Positions 45,431-58,800 of a DNA stretch of 64,000 nt are shown here, one piece after another. The stretch is from Quercus robur (lineage: Eukaryota > Streptophyta > Magnoliopsida > Fagales > Fagaceae). Below the pieces are notes generated by a model. That model ran no database searches. It saw only the letters and a program-made list of their open reading frames with translations, and had not been told where the DNA came from. The stretch covers positions 7,849,001-7,913,000 of the forward strand of contig NC_065535.1 in NCBI RefSeq assembly GCF_932294415.1, read 5' to 3'. Both the position numbers and the translations under genes were made by a program. Position 1 is the first letter of the stretch. Each line of letters opens with the position of its first letter.

Positions 45431-46993
45431 TCAGTGCTTCTTGGTCATGCTAACTCTGCCAGTAGAGGAGAAACTCCCATCAGATGGCACTGAATCCGCA
45501 TCTTGATTATGATTATGATCATGATCATGATTATGATTCTGATTATGATTATGGTTCTGATTCAGACTCTGCTGTTGCTGAAACTGAAACTGATACTGTT
45601 GTTGTTGTTGCTGCTGTTGTTGCCTCATAACCATCAGATTCAAATCAGGAGCCAAACTAGAAATACACCAAACCTTCACAGACTTATCAAGACTCCCACT
45701 ATAAACAATCCACCGTTGATCACCATTATTGGACGGCTCACGATCCTCCTCAATAGCCAAGCACTTAACGGGCCCGTTATGTCCCGTCAAAACGGAAAGA
45801 CACGTGTGAATAACGCCGTCTTTCCTCCACACACAGATGGTCTTATCAGCCGAACCACTCAGCACCAAGCTCCCTGCAGCCGCGAGACACAGTACAGCCA
45901 ATTTGTGTCCCCTGAGGACACCCCCATGTGATAGTTTCTTCTCAAACCGTTCCCAAAAGTTAACGATTCCGTCAGAGGACCCACAGTACATGACCGAACC
46001 GGAGGCGTTAACGGCTAACGCCGTTACAGCACACTCTTGCTCCAACAGTTTCTGAGTCAGAGAATGCTTCGTAACCTTGCCATTAACTTCTCTTTTCCAA
46101 ACCTTAACGGTTCCGTCAGCTGAGCCTGTGTAAACCAACCCTTCGGCACTGGCCACAACAGAATTAACGGCGTCATCGTGAGCGTTAATCGATTCGATGC
46201 ACTTCGAGTTGTCGATTTTCCAAACCTTAATAGTCCTATCCCACGAAGCCGAATACAGAAACTGTTTGTCTTCGCTCAAACTCAAACACGACACCGCGTC
46301 CGTGTGTTTGATCCATAGAGCAGTACGACGTCGTCTCACTTCGACATAATTACTAGGTTTGATCGAGCTTTTGAAGATATCCATCAAACTCGGTAAAGTC
46401 CCAGCTCGTTTATGAACGCTCGGGTTCTTAGGAGAAACTTTCCAAACACGAATTTTCCCGTCTTGGTGACCCGTGAAAATCTTTTCCCCGGAAAGTATAA
46501 TAGCTTTAACCAAACCGCTATTCCCTTTGAACCCCGAGAATTCTTTGAGGTTTTTCCAGACCCGAATGTTCTTACTGTCTGAGCCAGTGTATAAGAGATC
46601 ACCGGACGCGGCTAAGGAATAAATATGGCCTTCTTCGCGAACCAGCGAGCCGATGAGAGCGTTTTGAGAAACGTTTTCGTCGAAATCAGCCCAAGCTGAT
46701 TTGGGGAAAGGTGAAGTTTGGTTCCATGGTGACATTGTCATAGGAGAACCCTCACCGCTCATTCGACTCGGGTCATAACAAGCAGATAGGTTTAGGGAGG
46801 CACTGCTGTTACGCATTGGGAAATCATCGTCGACATTGTTTGTCGAAGATGAGATATTAGGATCAGAATGCAAGACGGCTCCGAACTTCGACCTCGACAT
46901 GCTTGTCGTTCTGGCTGTGTTGGCGTACAACATTGGAGCGCCTCCTCCATCGGGGCCTCCTTCTTTAATATCTCGCATTGCAAATCCCAACAT
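45431..46993 (-). CDS. JGB: Seven-repeat WD40 protein, JINGUBANG-like
   Basis: Intronless, 520 aa. The N-terminus (1-115) is low in structure but family-typical: [38 protein letters not shown]. Seven WD40 repeats follow, at about 119-147, 160-185, 228-259, 271-300, 320-347, 362-390 and 404-443, with GH...WD-type endings ([37 protein letters not shown]). They form a beta-propeller for protein binding. Residues 458-499 are low complexity: nine Gln in a row, then Q/F and N/H/D repeats. In Arabidopsis, JINGUBANG restrains pollen germination and binds TCP4; that role is inferred from the family only. An internal start at Met6 is possible. A G-box lies ~260 bp upstream. The long plus-strand frame opposite the C-terminal repeats (45503-45931) is a shadow. 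Confidence 0.9.
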   Translation of the reverse strand: MLGFAMRDIKEGGPDGGGAPMLYANTARTTSMSRSKFGAVLHSDPNISSSTNNVDDDFPMRNSSASLNLSACYDPSRMSGEGSPMTMSPWNQTSPFPKSAWADFDENVSQNALIGSLVREEGHIYSLAASGDLLYTGSDSKNIRVWKNLKEFSGFKGNSGLVKAIILSGEKIFTGHQDGKIRVWKVSPKNPSVHKRAGTLPSLMDIFKSSIKPSNYVEVRRRRTALWIKHTDAVSCLSLSEDKQFLYSASWDRTIKVWKIDNSKCIESINAHDDAVNSVVASAEGLVYTGSADGTVKVWKREVNGKVTKHSLTQKLLEQECAVTALAVNASGSVMYCGSSDGIVNFWERFEKKLSHGGVLRGHKLAVLCLAAAGSLVLSGSADKTICVWRKDGVIHTCLSVLTGHNGPVKCLAIEEDREPSNNGDQRWIVYSGSLDKSVKVWCISSLAPDLNLMVMRQQQQQQQQQYQFQFQQQQSLNQNHNHNQNHNHDHDHNHNQDADSVPSDGSFSSTGRVSMTKKH

Positions 46994-47192
46994 TTAGGAA
47001 GATGAAGAAGGACAAAAAACAAAAAACAACAACAACAACAACACAAAAAAAAAAAAAGTGTTGAAATTGAAGAGAAAATATGGTTTAAGGGACTGAAAAA
47101 GAAAAAAAAAATTTAATGGTGAAAGATTGGGATGGTTGAGAGGAAAAGAAGGATAATATGAAAGAAGGAAAGGCGGGAGAAGAGTGAGAGTC

Positions 47193-47258
47193 TATACATA
47201 TAAATAGTATGAGGATTGAACGGTAGATAAAATAGGGGCGGTGAGATGTTGACACGTG
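47193..47258 (-). promoter_or_regulatory. WD40 gene promoter elements
   Basis: On the minus strand a TATA-like TTTATATGTATA (47193-47204) lies ~200 bp before the ATG. A palindromic CACGTG (47253-47258, in GACACGTGT) lies just upstream. The leader in between is CT-rich. A G-box/ABRE core suggests bZIP or bHLH input, possibly ABA-linked; this is inference. Confidence 0.45.
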
Positions 47259-47734
47259 TGAGGAGATACGTTGGGTTTGTTTTGATTCCTGAAAGGCCGG
47301 GTCCCATATTAAGAATAGCATGTATGACGGGTTGTTTTTTTGAGTAATTCACGTTAGTAATATTATCGTTACAAATTATTTTTCAGTATTTTTATAGAAT
47401 AGAATATTGATATGATCAATTTTTTATTGGTTTACATTTAAACTTATTATTAATATCACTTTTTTATTTATCAATAATTATTCACCACGCTAGTAGTTTA
47501 TAAAAAAATTTATAAAATAGTTTGTATCTTTAGCATTATTCATTGTGACATGTCACATAAACAGCAATTTTTCTAGTAATATCTGTGTAACTAATGAGTT
47601 GGCAAATTTTTATTATTAATATTACTATTCACTAACCAATGACAATTTTTTTTAAACATATTTTTTTGGTGGCTCTAGTCTTAATGTGGTTTGATTAGTT
47701 GGAGCAGTTGTTATAATTGAGTGGATGATGGTTT

Positions 47735-47945
47735 TCAAGCTAATCTTGGGATATATTAAGTTGTCAAGGAGTGAATTGCAATAATGATTAAAACTGTTCT
47801 TGTTGGTTTTTCAAAGCTAATCTTGGCATGAATTAAGTTGTGAAAGAGTGAATTGCAAATATTCCAAAAAAAAAAAAGTTCTTGTTGGTTTATAAGCTAA
47901 TCTTGGGGTCAATTAAGTTGTGAAAGAGTGAATTGCAAATAAGCA
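47735..47945 (+). repeat. Three tandem ~77-81 bp units
   Basis: GCTAATCTTGG.....ATTAAGTTGT.AA.GAGTGAATTGCAA occurs starting at about 47739, 47816 and 47897, with GTTCTTGTTGGTTT between units. Non-coding minisatellite. Confidence 0.8.
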
Positions 47946-48114
47946 AAATGGTTATAAATTGTTTGAAGAAACAATAAATACAATATTTATAGTGAAGCAA
48001 AATTTGTACCAAGATTGACTTGGTCTGTTGTGAGTATAAAAAATAAAAGTTGTGTAGTAATCAATATGACCATGCAAATATAGTAATTATCAAAATTTTA
48101 CTAAATTATTAAAA

Positions 48115-48303
48115 CCACCACCACCCATAGTGTGGTTGTCACTCTACAAGTATAAGTCCTTGTAAGGTGTAGGGAGTAAGGGCCAGAATTCAAGTCTCTC
48201 AAGTCTCCAAGGAAGAGTTTCACACATATATATACTTAAATTATTCTAAGTATAATTTCTATTTTGTGTATATATATATATATATAATAAAAAAAGATAA
48301 TAA
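48115..48303 (+). mobile_element. tRNA-derived SINE, copy 2
   Basis: Same family as 24115-24296: TGGTTGTCACTCTACAAGTAT, GGGAGTAAGGGCCAGAATTC, AAGTCTC, GAAGAGTTTCACACA. An identical 13-bp target duplication TAAATTATTAAAA flanks it (48102-48114, 48304-48316). The 3' part ends in TA repeats and an A-rich tail. Confidence 0.88.
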
Positions 48304-48316
48304 TAAATTATTAAAA

Positions 48317-50940
48317 AAAAGTTTTAGAAAATTTTCTACCTATAATATTGCTCTCAAAGATAATGAGATTGCAATTACTTAGAGTTGCCCCCCCCCAATT
48401 GGCTTTCATTTTAAGAAAACATGAAAAGATTTTGGCTGCCTAGGCTATGATGAGCTTTGCTTTTTGCTCAATGAGGAAGAGCATGATCTGTTGGTTAAAC
48501 TTCAAGAGTAAATTTCTTCAATTCTAGCAAGGGACGACTTTCTTTACTTGTATTGAATTGTTGTTTATCTTATCAACAAAACGCTTGGAGACACGAAGAC
48601 CCTGTTTATAATGAAAATAAGGATCAAAATATCCCAACCACTTTAAACTTGTGGAAATAGTAGCTGCTCCTTTACTAATTAGCGAAATGGACGGTTATAA
48701 CAATTATAAATAAACCATATATCAAAAGTCTTGCTTGGTTGCAAATTCTAGATGTTTTTATTTAAGTTTCTTCTTGGCTGGTAGACACTGAGAGTGAGAT
48801 ATCAACAAAGTTACGTTCTTCAACCGCAATTTGAAAAATAGAAATTTGAAGCTTGTGCAGGGTAAATCTGAGGGTCCAAGATCAATGAGAGTGATAGATT
48901 TTTGTCACAAATCATAGTCAAAAGCGATGTTAAAGATATTATTACAAATTTGACTACATAAGTTTTATAAGAATTGTGTTACTAATCACAAAAAAGTAAT
49001 TTAATATTTATTTTTTAGATTGTTGAAATAACACTACCAATGAATTTGTAAGTACTTACAAATTCTCTGAATATAAGGGCCTCTTGGCTCTTGCAGAAAA
49101 AACAAACATTTTATCAGTTTGGAGTTTGGATCACACTCTCTTGTGATATGTTTAGTGGGCAAACTGATTTGTATATGAAAATCAATAGACACCTCTAACG
49201 TCGCAACCCCTTTGCCTGAATTGTTAGGGCTCTGACTCTCACCTTATGATTTCTAAGGATATAGTGGAATATGGGGTTAAAGGAGGATATCATTTTGTCC
49301 TAGGCAAAAAGAGAAAAAGAAGGGACGAAAACGTTTGATCTTTCTTAATCATTCTATTATATATGTATCTGCAAATGGTTCAAGCGTGATTTTTCCAACC
49401 AAGACCCTAGCTAGCACCATAATTTACATTTTCTGTTTTCAGGCAATACAATGAATGGTGGGAGGCAAAAGATAGCATCATGTTACATTGTTACCAAAGA
49501 CAAAGGAAAAGTGGAAGATTCCATGGAGATACATTTCTTTGTTATGGATTCCTAGCTAAATAAAGCTTCAAGGCACATTTAGCTCAGTGATACTGTTTAG
49601 CACAAAATAACACTTTCAATCCGACTATGTCACAACTCACAACTACTCAATATTATATTCAATTAACAAAAAAAAAAAAAACTGAAATAATTTGTTTTAT
49701 GTTCTCTTAGCTATATAAACTCTAACCAAGAGCATTTAGTTTAATGATATTGTTCAGTCTCCTTTTTGATGAGAAACAATGTTCAAATCTCTTTTCCTCT
49801 ATTCATTTTTACAATTGAATGATAAAATAATAAAATATTAATAATGATGTAAAAAAAAAAAAAAAAAAACCCTATATATATGAACTTTCAAATATGCTGA
49901 CTGCTGACACAATTTTATGCTATGATTTTAAAAAATTATTCATATAATTGAAATGAATAAATCAAATTAGAGGAAAATAAATAAATGGTAAAGAAATAAT
50001 ACATATTTACGTCTTAAAATTTAAGTATTTTGTACGTAGGAAAATAAGTGATACAACATTTGACTTTTCTGAAATTAACAATGGGTGAGAGGAGAAAAGA
50101 AAATTATAGAAAGAGACCAGATCTTGCCCTAGCCAATGCTATAGATGGGGTCAAGGAACTTGAGTAACTAGAGGCTCGTAATGAAGTGACAAATCTAATC
50201 AAATAAGTTGATGCAAATGATGTCGTAGTATTTCTTTAAGTCTTGGGAATTTTCTTTTGATAATTTGATAGTTGGGAGATAAGGAATTTTAAACTTTAGT
50301 TGTATTTGTTGAAAAATATCTGAATATGTTAACCAGTTAAATTACAAAATTCTTGACGAATTTAAAAAAAAAAAAATTATTTAAAAAATATTGTTTTAGG
50401 ACAAGTGTTATAGGTATAGGCCAATTGATTTTTCCATTTTTTGAAATATCTTTAGGCCCATCATAATTCTTGAGGAGTTACATAAACTTTGAGGCCCAAA
50501 AAAATTAATCTTTTATAAAATATTTTCAAGATTAAAATTCAAGTTACACTCTTTAACTTTAAGTCAATCAAAATTTTTTTTTTCTCCCTCAAAAGTTTTA
50601 TTTTTGTTATTTCCAATTTTAAAATTAATCATTATCGCCCAATTCCATCCTCCATTTAGAAATTATATTTTCTAGTCGCATGATGCTATAGGCACAAAAA
50701 AATTCACTATAATTTTCACAATGATTTAGTAGAAAAACTTTTACTAATTTTTATATAAATTCATCACTAATTAATATCATTTTTTATTTATTGTTAATAA
50801 TTTACTAAGTTAAAATGAAATTTTTTATTTTTATTTTTTGCCCCTATACACTTTCTTTCTAGATTATATGAAAAAGAAGACCTCGAGGGCATCAAATACC
50901 AAGTGCGTAAGTACGTTGTATTTGGAGGTTTTCTAGATTT
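48317..50940. other. Intergenic, no gene seen
   Basis: AT-rich spacer with A tracts at about 49669-49681 and 49851-49869. No supported frame or element. Confidence 0.45.
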
Positions 50941-51260
50941 GGGTTGCGTTTGGATTGGGATGAAAACTTCTGCGTCTGCGTTTACTTTTTTTTTTTTTTT
51001 TTTTTCACGCGTTTTGGAGCGTTTTGGGTGTTGCGGCTACTGTTCATGCACTGTTCAATGAACAGTAGCTGCAAACTTTGACTTTTCAAATTTTTTTGGA
51101 CCAATCACAGCACATCGTGTACTGTTCACGGACCCACAAATTTCACTTTTCAGCAACTTTTTCATTAAAAATGGGTCCCACGATACTATTCACACATTTA
51201 AAAATTATTTCGCTACAGTATTTTTCAGTTTTCAGTTTTCAGCTGTATCCAAACGGACCC
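50941..51260. mobile_element. hAT-like MITE, well-preserved copy
   Basis: The ends GGGTTGCGTTTGGAT and ATCCAAACGGACCC are near-perfect inverted repeats. The interior has CTACTGTTCATGCACTGTTCA / ATGAACAGTAGC palindromes, GGACCCACAAATTTCACTTTT, AAAAATGGGTCCCACGATA and TTCAGTTTTCAGTTTTCAGC. It has no coding capacity; the frame 51078-51320 is a MITE translation. Related degraded copies lie at 17520-17967. I see no clear target duplication. Confidence 0.8.
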
Positions 51261-51796
51261 TTGATGACCGTTGCTTGCCCACAAAATACATTGAATCGGT
51301 ATTACCCAAAAAGGAAATGAAAAAATCTGATCCTACCGATAGATCAAAAAAACCAAGTCATCTATATACGTTTTTCCATAAATAGCACAGAACCGTCCGT
51401 GTGCATGTATAAAAGGAACCGCTATCTAAGACAGTGACAGGTGTTTTAACAACTTCGAAGACAGGTCAAGTAGCCGCCACGTACCTAGGCAGACTTTCGA
51501 GCCTAGGATAGGATAGTTGTTTTTCTGTCACTTTCATTTTTCAGTGGTTCGTTTGTTTCTGCCACCTGTGTACGTTGATTCAATCCTATAATGTAGATGT
51601 TGGCTTGGGATCGGTAATCAAGCAACCACTGTTTGACAGCCACGTCACCGACAATACGTAAGCAGAGTGTATAACGCCGGCTTGTCTGTTGTAACCTCCA
51701 TTATCCATATCATTGGTATTTGGATTTTTTGTCAATTAGTAGTACTAATTTCGACTATCATAGTTCTTCTAAAAGAAACAGCTATCCATCTTTGAA

Positions 51797-52130
51797 TTCT
51801 CATGGTATAAGCGCCTCTTACACCCTGTTTCTATTGAAACACTAAAAATGGATAAGAGAATAATAAGGAGAAAATAATGATTTTGATTGTTTGGTTTTGG
51901 TTCAGGGGAGAAATTCTCATAGTGTAGATGTCTCTTAGTCTCTATTTTAACGGAAAGATTGAAAATGAATAAGAGAAAAATAGGGAGAAAATGATGATTT
52001 TGGTCGTTTGGATTTGGTTCAGGGGAGAAACTCTCATAATGTAGATGACTTTTACACTCTGTTTTATCGAAAATAATGAAATTAAATGAGAGAAAAAGTG
52101 GGGAGAAAATGATGATTTTGGTTGTTTGGT
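51797..52130 (+). repeat. Three diverged ~116-bp tandem units
   Basis: ATTCTCAT.GT......GCCTCTTACACC, GGAGAAAATGATGATTTTGG.. and GTTCAGGGGAGAAA recur at about 51797, 51913 and 52032. Minus-strand frames here (51942-52199) are repeat translations. Confidence 0.75.
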
Positions 52131-53600
52131 TGAAGTAAGAAAAGTGAGTGAATTTTGGTGGAACTTAGATATTTTCTCCTTGGAACAACCAAAAATCAAT
52201 AATCTTTCTGGATCAGGAGGAAAACATAGGAGAAAAAACCCAAGAAAAACACAATTGCATATTTCCCTCTTCTACCCTTCTCTAATGTCTCAAATAAAAA
52301 ACTACTTGCCTTTCACAACTTCTTAACACTTTTTTCATAGGGCAATACTAGAAAAACAATTTATTTTTGCAACTTGTTAAGGAGATAAATTGTGATTGAA
52401 ACATCATTTTAACATAAACCCACCATTAACACCATTTCTATAATAAAAATGTATCCCCATTTCTACAATAAATCAAGTTATCAATAATAAAAATAAAAAT
52501 GTTATGAAATTTTTGTATCCCTATATTCATTGTTTTTATATGGTGAGATGCAAACTAGAATTACTATATAATATATCATCCATTGATTTTAAGCTTTAAT
52601 TTCACTTAATGTTTATTATCCCTATATTCGTTACTTCTTCTTTTTTTCTTTTTCCTTTTTTCTAATAACCTAAAATTGATTTTAGGTTCTCTGCTTCACT
52701 AATTTCTTAAAATTTTTCTGGAGAATATTTTTTGTTATGTTCTATTCTTTCTGATGAATTTTTGTTCATAACCTAGAATATTTTCTATTCTTTCCGATGA
52801 AAAAATAAAGGACTTTTTTATGCTTATTCCTTTTTATGTTCATTTTAAAAAAAATTGTTCTATTTTAATCCATGGGTTCAATTAGAAAGCTAGAGAATAT
52901 TGAAGCTTTTTGTGGACATTGTTGAATCCATGGGTAATCTTGATTTATGGATGCTTAATCTATTATGATGATTTTGTCATGGTTGTTTTATATAGGCGTT
53001 AATTCAAACTTTTTTTTTTTTATTGGGCCACGATTTAGGCTGTGGATTAGGCCCAAAACTGACTTGTTTGGACGGGGCCCTCAAGACCTGACAGGGTGGG
53101 TTTGGGCCCCACAAAAAAAAAAAAAAAAAAAAAAAAACCTGTTTATTACACAGGCCGGGCTCAAGCATAAAAAAACCTAACCCGAACTCTACATGTTGCC
53201 ATTCCTAGTTGGTTCTCTATTATTTAGGAGATTAAGTTAGTTATTATTTGGATATTATTTAGCCAATTGATATGGCTATTTGAATTATCTAGTAATCATT
53301 TGTACCCTCGATTTGTTTCTGCGATAATGTTTTCTAGAAAATGTGTTATTTTTTAAAAAGTATTTTTTTTATAAAACTCCCTTGTTTTCCAATGTTTGGA
53401 AGCAACCTTAAATGAGTAACTTCCCTTATTTAGCTTATTATAAGATAGAGTTTTTTTTCCAAAAAAATTAGTGGAATACGATCTCTAAAAATAAGTCATA
53501 CTTTCTCTATTGACCAAAGATAATTGTCCTTTGACTCATTGTTTCTAAAACTACCAGACATTAAAAAACATAAAAAAATAAAATAAAATAAAAAAACTAT
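52131..53600. other. Intergenic; possible degraded hAT-like element
   Basis: The segment 53025-53210 (GGGCCACGATTTAGGC, GGGCTCAAGCATAAAAAAAC, TACATGTTGCCATTCCTAG) with an internal A tract resembles the GC-rich ends of small hAT elements, but matching ends were not established. The rest is AT-rich with nothing recognised. Confidence 0.35.
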
Positions 53601-54417
53601 TGTAGAGGTGATAGGCCCAGGAATGCATATCTGTATATATATTGGGCTAGGGGCCCAATCCGAGGACATTAAGTAGTCTGAGGACGGGTAAACACCTTCC
53701 TAAGAATCCATATTGGTAAGTAAAGAGGAGAAATCTGATCATAACCATCTGAGAAGGCTGTTCAAGGAGGAATACTTCCTTGGCTGAGCAAAGCCAAGGT
53801 CAGAAGGTGTGCTCTGACACCAGGAGCAACGTTCCGGACGATTCCACTGATGAGGATAAGTATCCAGAAGGAATAGGATAGAGGGAGGCCATGAAATATC
53901 TCAAGAGAAAGTTGCTACCATCGCATTAAATGTTCTGCAGCTAACTTTCTGACTGCATTAATGTGGAGATGATCCCTGAACAGTGTTGTCTTGGCTATCC
54001 CAACTCATAGAGGGATTGAGAGGGTGTCCAATGGGATAAGCACTCAAGTAGTGGCTTGGATGATCAATAAGTGGAGGGCCAAGATCGTCTAGAGAGAATT
54101 ATATAATGTAAGAGACCCTCCACGAAGAAGGGATCAAGCAATTAAGAGAGAAACACTGTAGCAATCAAGAATTGAAACTTGTAATCAAACTTGAGAGAAA
54201 TATATAAGAACTGATCTCTTCGGATTGTGCCGAGGAAGATTTTCTTTAGATTAAACCAGTCTATCTTCTTTTTCTTGTCATCAAAATCTGCTTTACTTGT
54301 TGTCTGATTTATTAAAGCCCAATTTTCTAACCCAATCTCTATAAATTCATTGTATTAGGTTTTTTGGGCCAAAACTCATTTATCATTTGGGTTAGGGACT
54401 CAAATCCGGTCCTTACA
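53601..54417 (+). mobile_element. 5' LTR of the Gypsy element
   Basis: It starts TGTAGAGGTGATAGGCCC and ends ATCCGGTCCTTACA (TG...CA), 817 bp. It is immediately followed by TTGGCGTCGTCTATGGGA, a primer-binding-like sequence. CCGAGGAC-type motifs recur. It is related to the solo LTR at 32324-33142. Confidence 0.85.
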
Positions 54418-54470
54418 ATTGGCGTCGTCTATGGGAAATTCTAGTGTTGTAGTGAGTCTAACATCCAACT

Positions 54471-55800
54471 ATGGTAGGTTCAGGTTCGAATCAAGCAGAA
54501 TCTATGGGGTTTCATTGTCAAGATCACTTCCGTAATCTTGAACAAAAAAATGGTCGAGAAAGGAGTGTGCATACTACCCAGACCAGTAGGAGCCGATCTG
54601 TGGGAGCCACCTCTTTCATGAGGAAGATGCCAAGAACATGCAGTAGGAGATTGATCATTTAAAGAGGAAGTTGCGCTAAGAACGGAGAAGGCGAACTCCC
54701 TCCGATTCTGACTTATCTTCTGACAGTGAAGAGGATGGTAGTTGTAGACGCAGATCAAGGACTCCTCCCAATAAGTTTTTCTCGTATGATGAGGACTACC
54801 ATCATGAGCGCAGAAACATAAATTCATCTTCCAAAGGCTTGGGAAATGATGCTATGAGTAGAGCACTAAACCAAATTTCTAGATCACCTTTCACATGCAG
54901 AATTAAGGGAGGGAGACTTCCTCAGCGGTTCACTCAACCCACATTCACCATGTATAATGGTTGAACAGACCCTGTGGAACATGTAAGCCACTTCAACCAG
55001 AGAATGACCGTGCACTCCAAGAATGAGGCCTTGATGTATAAGGTATTCACATCCAGCCTAGGGCCCATAGCCATGAGGTGGTTTGATGGATTAGGGGCAA
55101 GTGCCATTGATTCCTTAAAGGAACTCACTCAAGCGTTTGGATCTCGCTTTATTACGTGCAGCAAGGTTCCTCGGCCCTTAGATTCCTTGTTGTCTTTGTT
55201 CATGAGAGAAGAAAAGACCCTGAAAATGTATTCGGTAGATACTGGGAGATGTTCAATGATGGTGACTTTGACGACATAGCCATCAGGACTTTCAATGTCG
55301 ACCTACCTGCCGAGCATGGCTTAAGGAAGTAACTGGGAAACCTGCTACCAGTGTACGCCAGCTCATGGATCAGATTGATAAGTATAAGAGGGTTGAGGAG
55401 GACCAACAGCAAAGAAAGGGGAAGGGTAAGGTTATCCCTCAGGAAAAGAGGGATTTCAGGTTGGATCACTACAACAATAATAGATTCCAGAGGGATTTTG
55501 CTCTGCTATCTGGGTCTACGACTCCTCAAGTGGTTAACACGGTGTTCTGAGAGCCAGTACATCAAGTCTTGGAGAAAATCAAGAATGAATCATACTTCAA
55601 ATGGCCAAATAAGATGGGAGGAAACCCCTTGAGGCTCAACCAAAGTCTTCATTGCCAATACCACCAGGGACGAAGGCACACCACCGAGGACTGTAGAACT
55701 CTGTGGAACTATCTGGAGCAACTGGTCAGAGATGGAAGGTTACAACAGTTTTCGTATCGGCCCAATGGGCAGGAAGACCAAGCAGGGTTGAGGGCTTAGG
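54471..55800 (+). mobile_element. gag region of the Gypsy element (fossil)
   Basis: A basic/Arg-Ser-rich start is followed by a retrotransposon gag core (ALMYKVFTSSLGPIAMRWFD, at about 55030-55085) and, at about 55650-55700, a zinc-knuckle-like CQYHQGRRHTTEDC. It would have encoded the particle protein. It is not intact. Confidence 0.75.
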
Positions 55801-55879
55801 GGAACGCTTCTTCAAGGCCCCCTTTGGGTATAATTAATGTCATCTTTGCTACTCTTAGGAGAACTAGCTCGTAGCCCTC

Positions 55880-58800
55880 CAGGGTGATATTTGTAGCTCG
55901 GCCACTCGTTAAGGACTCTAATCCTGAGCCGAAGAGGGTTAGAATGGAGGTCCGACCTACGTTGAGCTTTTCGAAGAAGGACAAAATTGGAACCATACAA
56001 CCACACGATGATGCTTTAATAGTAGCGCTCAGGATAGGAGGCTATAATGTGAAGAGAGTGTTGGTAGACCACGGTAGTGGTATAGAAATTATGTACCCTG
56101 ACTTATACAAAGGGCTGAACCTGAAGCCTGAGGATTTGACAGCATATGATTCACCTTTGGTAAGCTTTGATGGAAAAGTTGACATTCCAAAGGATCAGAT
56201 TAGACTACCCATACAAATAGGTTCAGAGGTAGTAGACGTGAACTTCATTGTGGTGGATAATTATTCTCCATACACGGCCATTATGGCAAGACCATGGCTC
56301 CACACCCTGGGGGCTGTTTCTTCCACCCTGCATTTAAAGGTAAAATATCTGTCCGGGAACCAAGTTGAAAAGCTTATTAGGAGTCAATCTATGGCTAGGC
56401 AGTGCCTGGTGGCTGCAATTATGCATCAGCCTGAAGCTGAGTCTTTAGCCTCTACTGAGGGAGGCTCATAGCAATCAAGGATTCCGGTCCTATCTATAGA
56501 TGTGGTGTCGGAAGGGGTAAAGTATGAGAAACTGGAAGAGATGGTTATAAATGGTGATTCGGAGAAGTTCTTTCAGGTCAAAGCTCAACTGCCTCCTCAG
56601 GAGAAGGAGAAGTTGATAGCGTTCCTTAGAGAAAATGTTAATGTATTTGCATGGAATGCTTACGAAGCTCCTGGGGTGGATCCAGACTTCATTTGTCGTC
56701 ATATGAATGTCAACCTAGCTATCCTCCCTAAAAAGCAACCACCTCGGCGATCATCTAAAGAACATTCTGATGCTATCAAGGAGGAGGTGAACAAGCTTAT
56801 GTAGGTTAGGGCTATTAAGGAAGTGTTCTATCCTGAATGGTTGGCCAATATAGTGGTAGTAAAGAAGAAAAGTGAAAAATGGCGAGTATGCGTGGATTTC
56901 ATAGACTTGAACAAAGCCTGTCCAAAGGACCCTTTCCCCACGCCTCGGATTGATCAATTAGTGGACGTAATTGTAGGCCACCCTCATATTAGCTTTTTGG
57001 ATGCCTTCTAGGGGTACCATCAAATACCACTAGCTTTGAGTGATCAAGAGAAGACAACTTTTGTCACCCCCATTGGAAATTCCACTACAAAGTGATGCAT
57101 TTTGGTTTAAAGAATGTAGGGACTACCTACCAAAGGATGATGACCAGGATGTTCGAGCCATAGCTAGGAAAAAACATCAAGATTTATATAAACGACATGG
57201 TGGTTAGGAGTAAGTTAGAATCCGAGCATGTTAACGACCTTGGGAACATCTTCGAGATTTTGAGGAGGCACAAGCTGCGCCTTAATGCTTCTAAGTGTTC
57301 TTTTGGTGTTGGTTCAGGAAAGTTCATGGGCTATATGGTCACTTACTGGGGAATTGAGGTCAATCCTGATAAGATTAAGGCAATTAACAGTCTACAACCA
57401 CCTCGAAATTCCAAAGAAATCCAGAAGCTAACAGGAATGACTGCTGCCTTAAACTGATTCATCTCTCGGTTAGCTAATAAGTGTAGGCCTTTCTTTCAGT
57501 TGTTGAAAAAGTGGAAAGGATTTAATTGGACCGAGGAGTGTGTCCTAGCTTTCCAGCAGTTAAAGGAATACATTTCTTGGCCACCCATTATGTCAAGACC
57601 TAAAGTGGATGAGGTTTTGTTTGTTTACATTGCAGTAGCCTCCCACGCGATGAGTTTGGTGCTGGTAGGGTTGATAGTGGTATGCAGAGGACAGTTTACT
57701 ATAAGAGCAAGTCACTACATAAAGCCGAGGTTCGTTACCTGCCACTAAAGGAGGCCATTTTGGCAGTGGTGCATGCAACGCATAAGCTCCCCCATTACTT
57801 CCAATCACACACGGTTGTTATTCTAACCTAAATTCTGCTCAAATCCCTACTTCGAAGTGCTGATTATACGGGGAAGATTGTCAAGTGAGGTACAATCCTA
57901 GGGGTTTTTGATATCAAGTACATGCCTTGTACCTCGGTCAAGGGTCAAGTCCTTGCTGATTTGGTGGCCGAGTTCGTTGAATCCCCATTAGAAGAGAGAA
58001 CGGAGAAGCAGGACATGGATGGAAAATCGGTTGGGTTAGTCTCCCTGCAAAAACCTTTGTCTTGGAGAGTATACGTTGATAATGCAACGAATCACAGAGG
58101 ATCTGGAGTGGGGCTAATTCTGATATCTCTCGAAAGGATCATAATTGAGAAATCCTTCAGATTGGGCTTCTCGACCACAAACAATGAAGTTAAGTATGAA
58201 GTTCTGTTGGTAGGAATGACCATGGTTCGGAAAATGGGTGAAAAGGCAGTAGATATTTTCAAATTCAAGATTGATTGTCGACCAAGTAGGGGGAGAGTTG
58301 GAAGCTAGAGATCTCAGAATGCAGAAGTATTTGAACTAGGTTAGACACTTACAGTCAAGGTTTGAGTCTTTTAATTTATCGCAAATCCCTAGAAGTAGAA
58401 ATACACATGCCGACTCTCTTGCCACGCTGGCAACCTCCTCAGCACAAAGTTTACCTCGGGTGATTCTAGTGGAAGACTTGTGTAAACCTACTGAGGTAAG
58501 GAGAAACTTGGTCCATATTCATCAGATTAGGGTAGGTCCTAGCTGGATGGACTCCATTGTGCTGTTCCTTAAGGAAGACATCTTGCCTGAGAGTAAATCC
58601 GTGGCCGACAAGGTGCGAAGAAAGGCTCCTTGGTTTTGGCTGTCCGAGGACCAAAAGTTGTATAAGCTCTCTTTTTTTGGGCCATACTTGTTGTACATAC
58701 ACCCTGAGGCATCAAAGCTACTTCTGGAGGAGTTACATCAAGGGATTTGTGGAAGCCACACAGGAGGCAAATCCTTGTCTCACAAAGCCCTCACTCAGGA

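Noticed and set aside
45503-45931. 142-codon plus-strand frame opposite the WD40 gene
   Set aside because: An Ile/Met and Leu run caused by the His/Asn/Gln codon repeats on the other strand.
47085-47352. Minus-strand frames of 78-79 codons upstream of the WD40 gene
   Set aside because: They lie in the CT-rich leader and promoter and have no domain.
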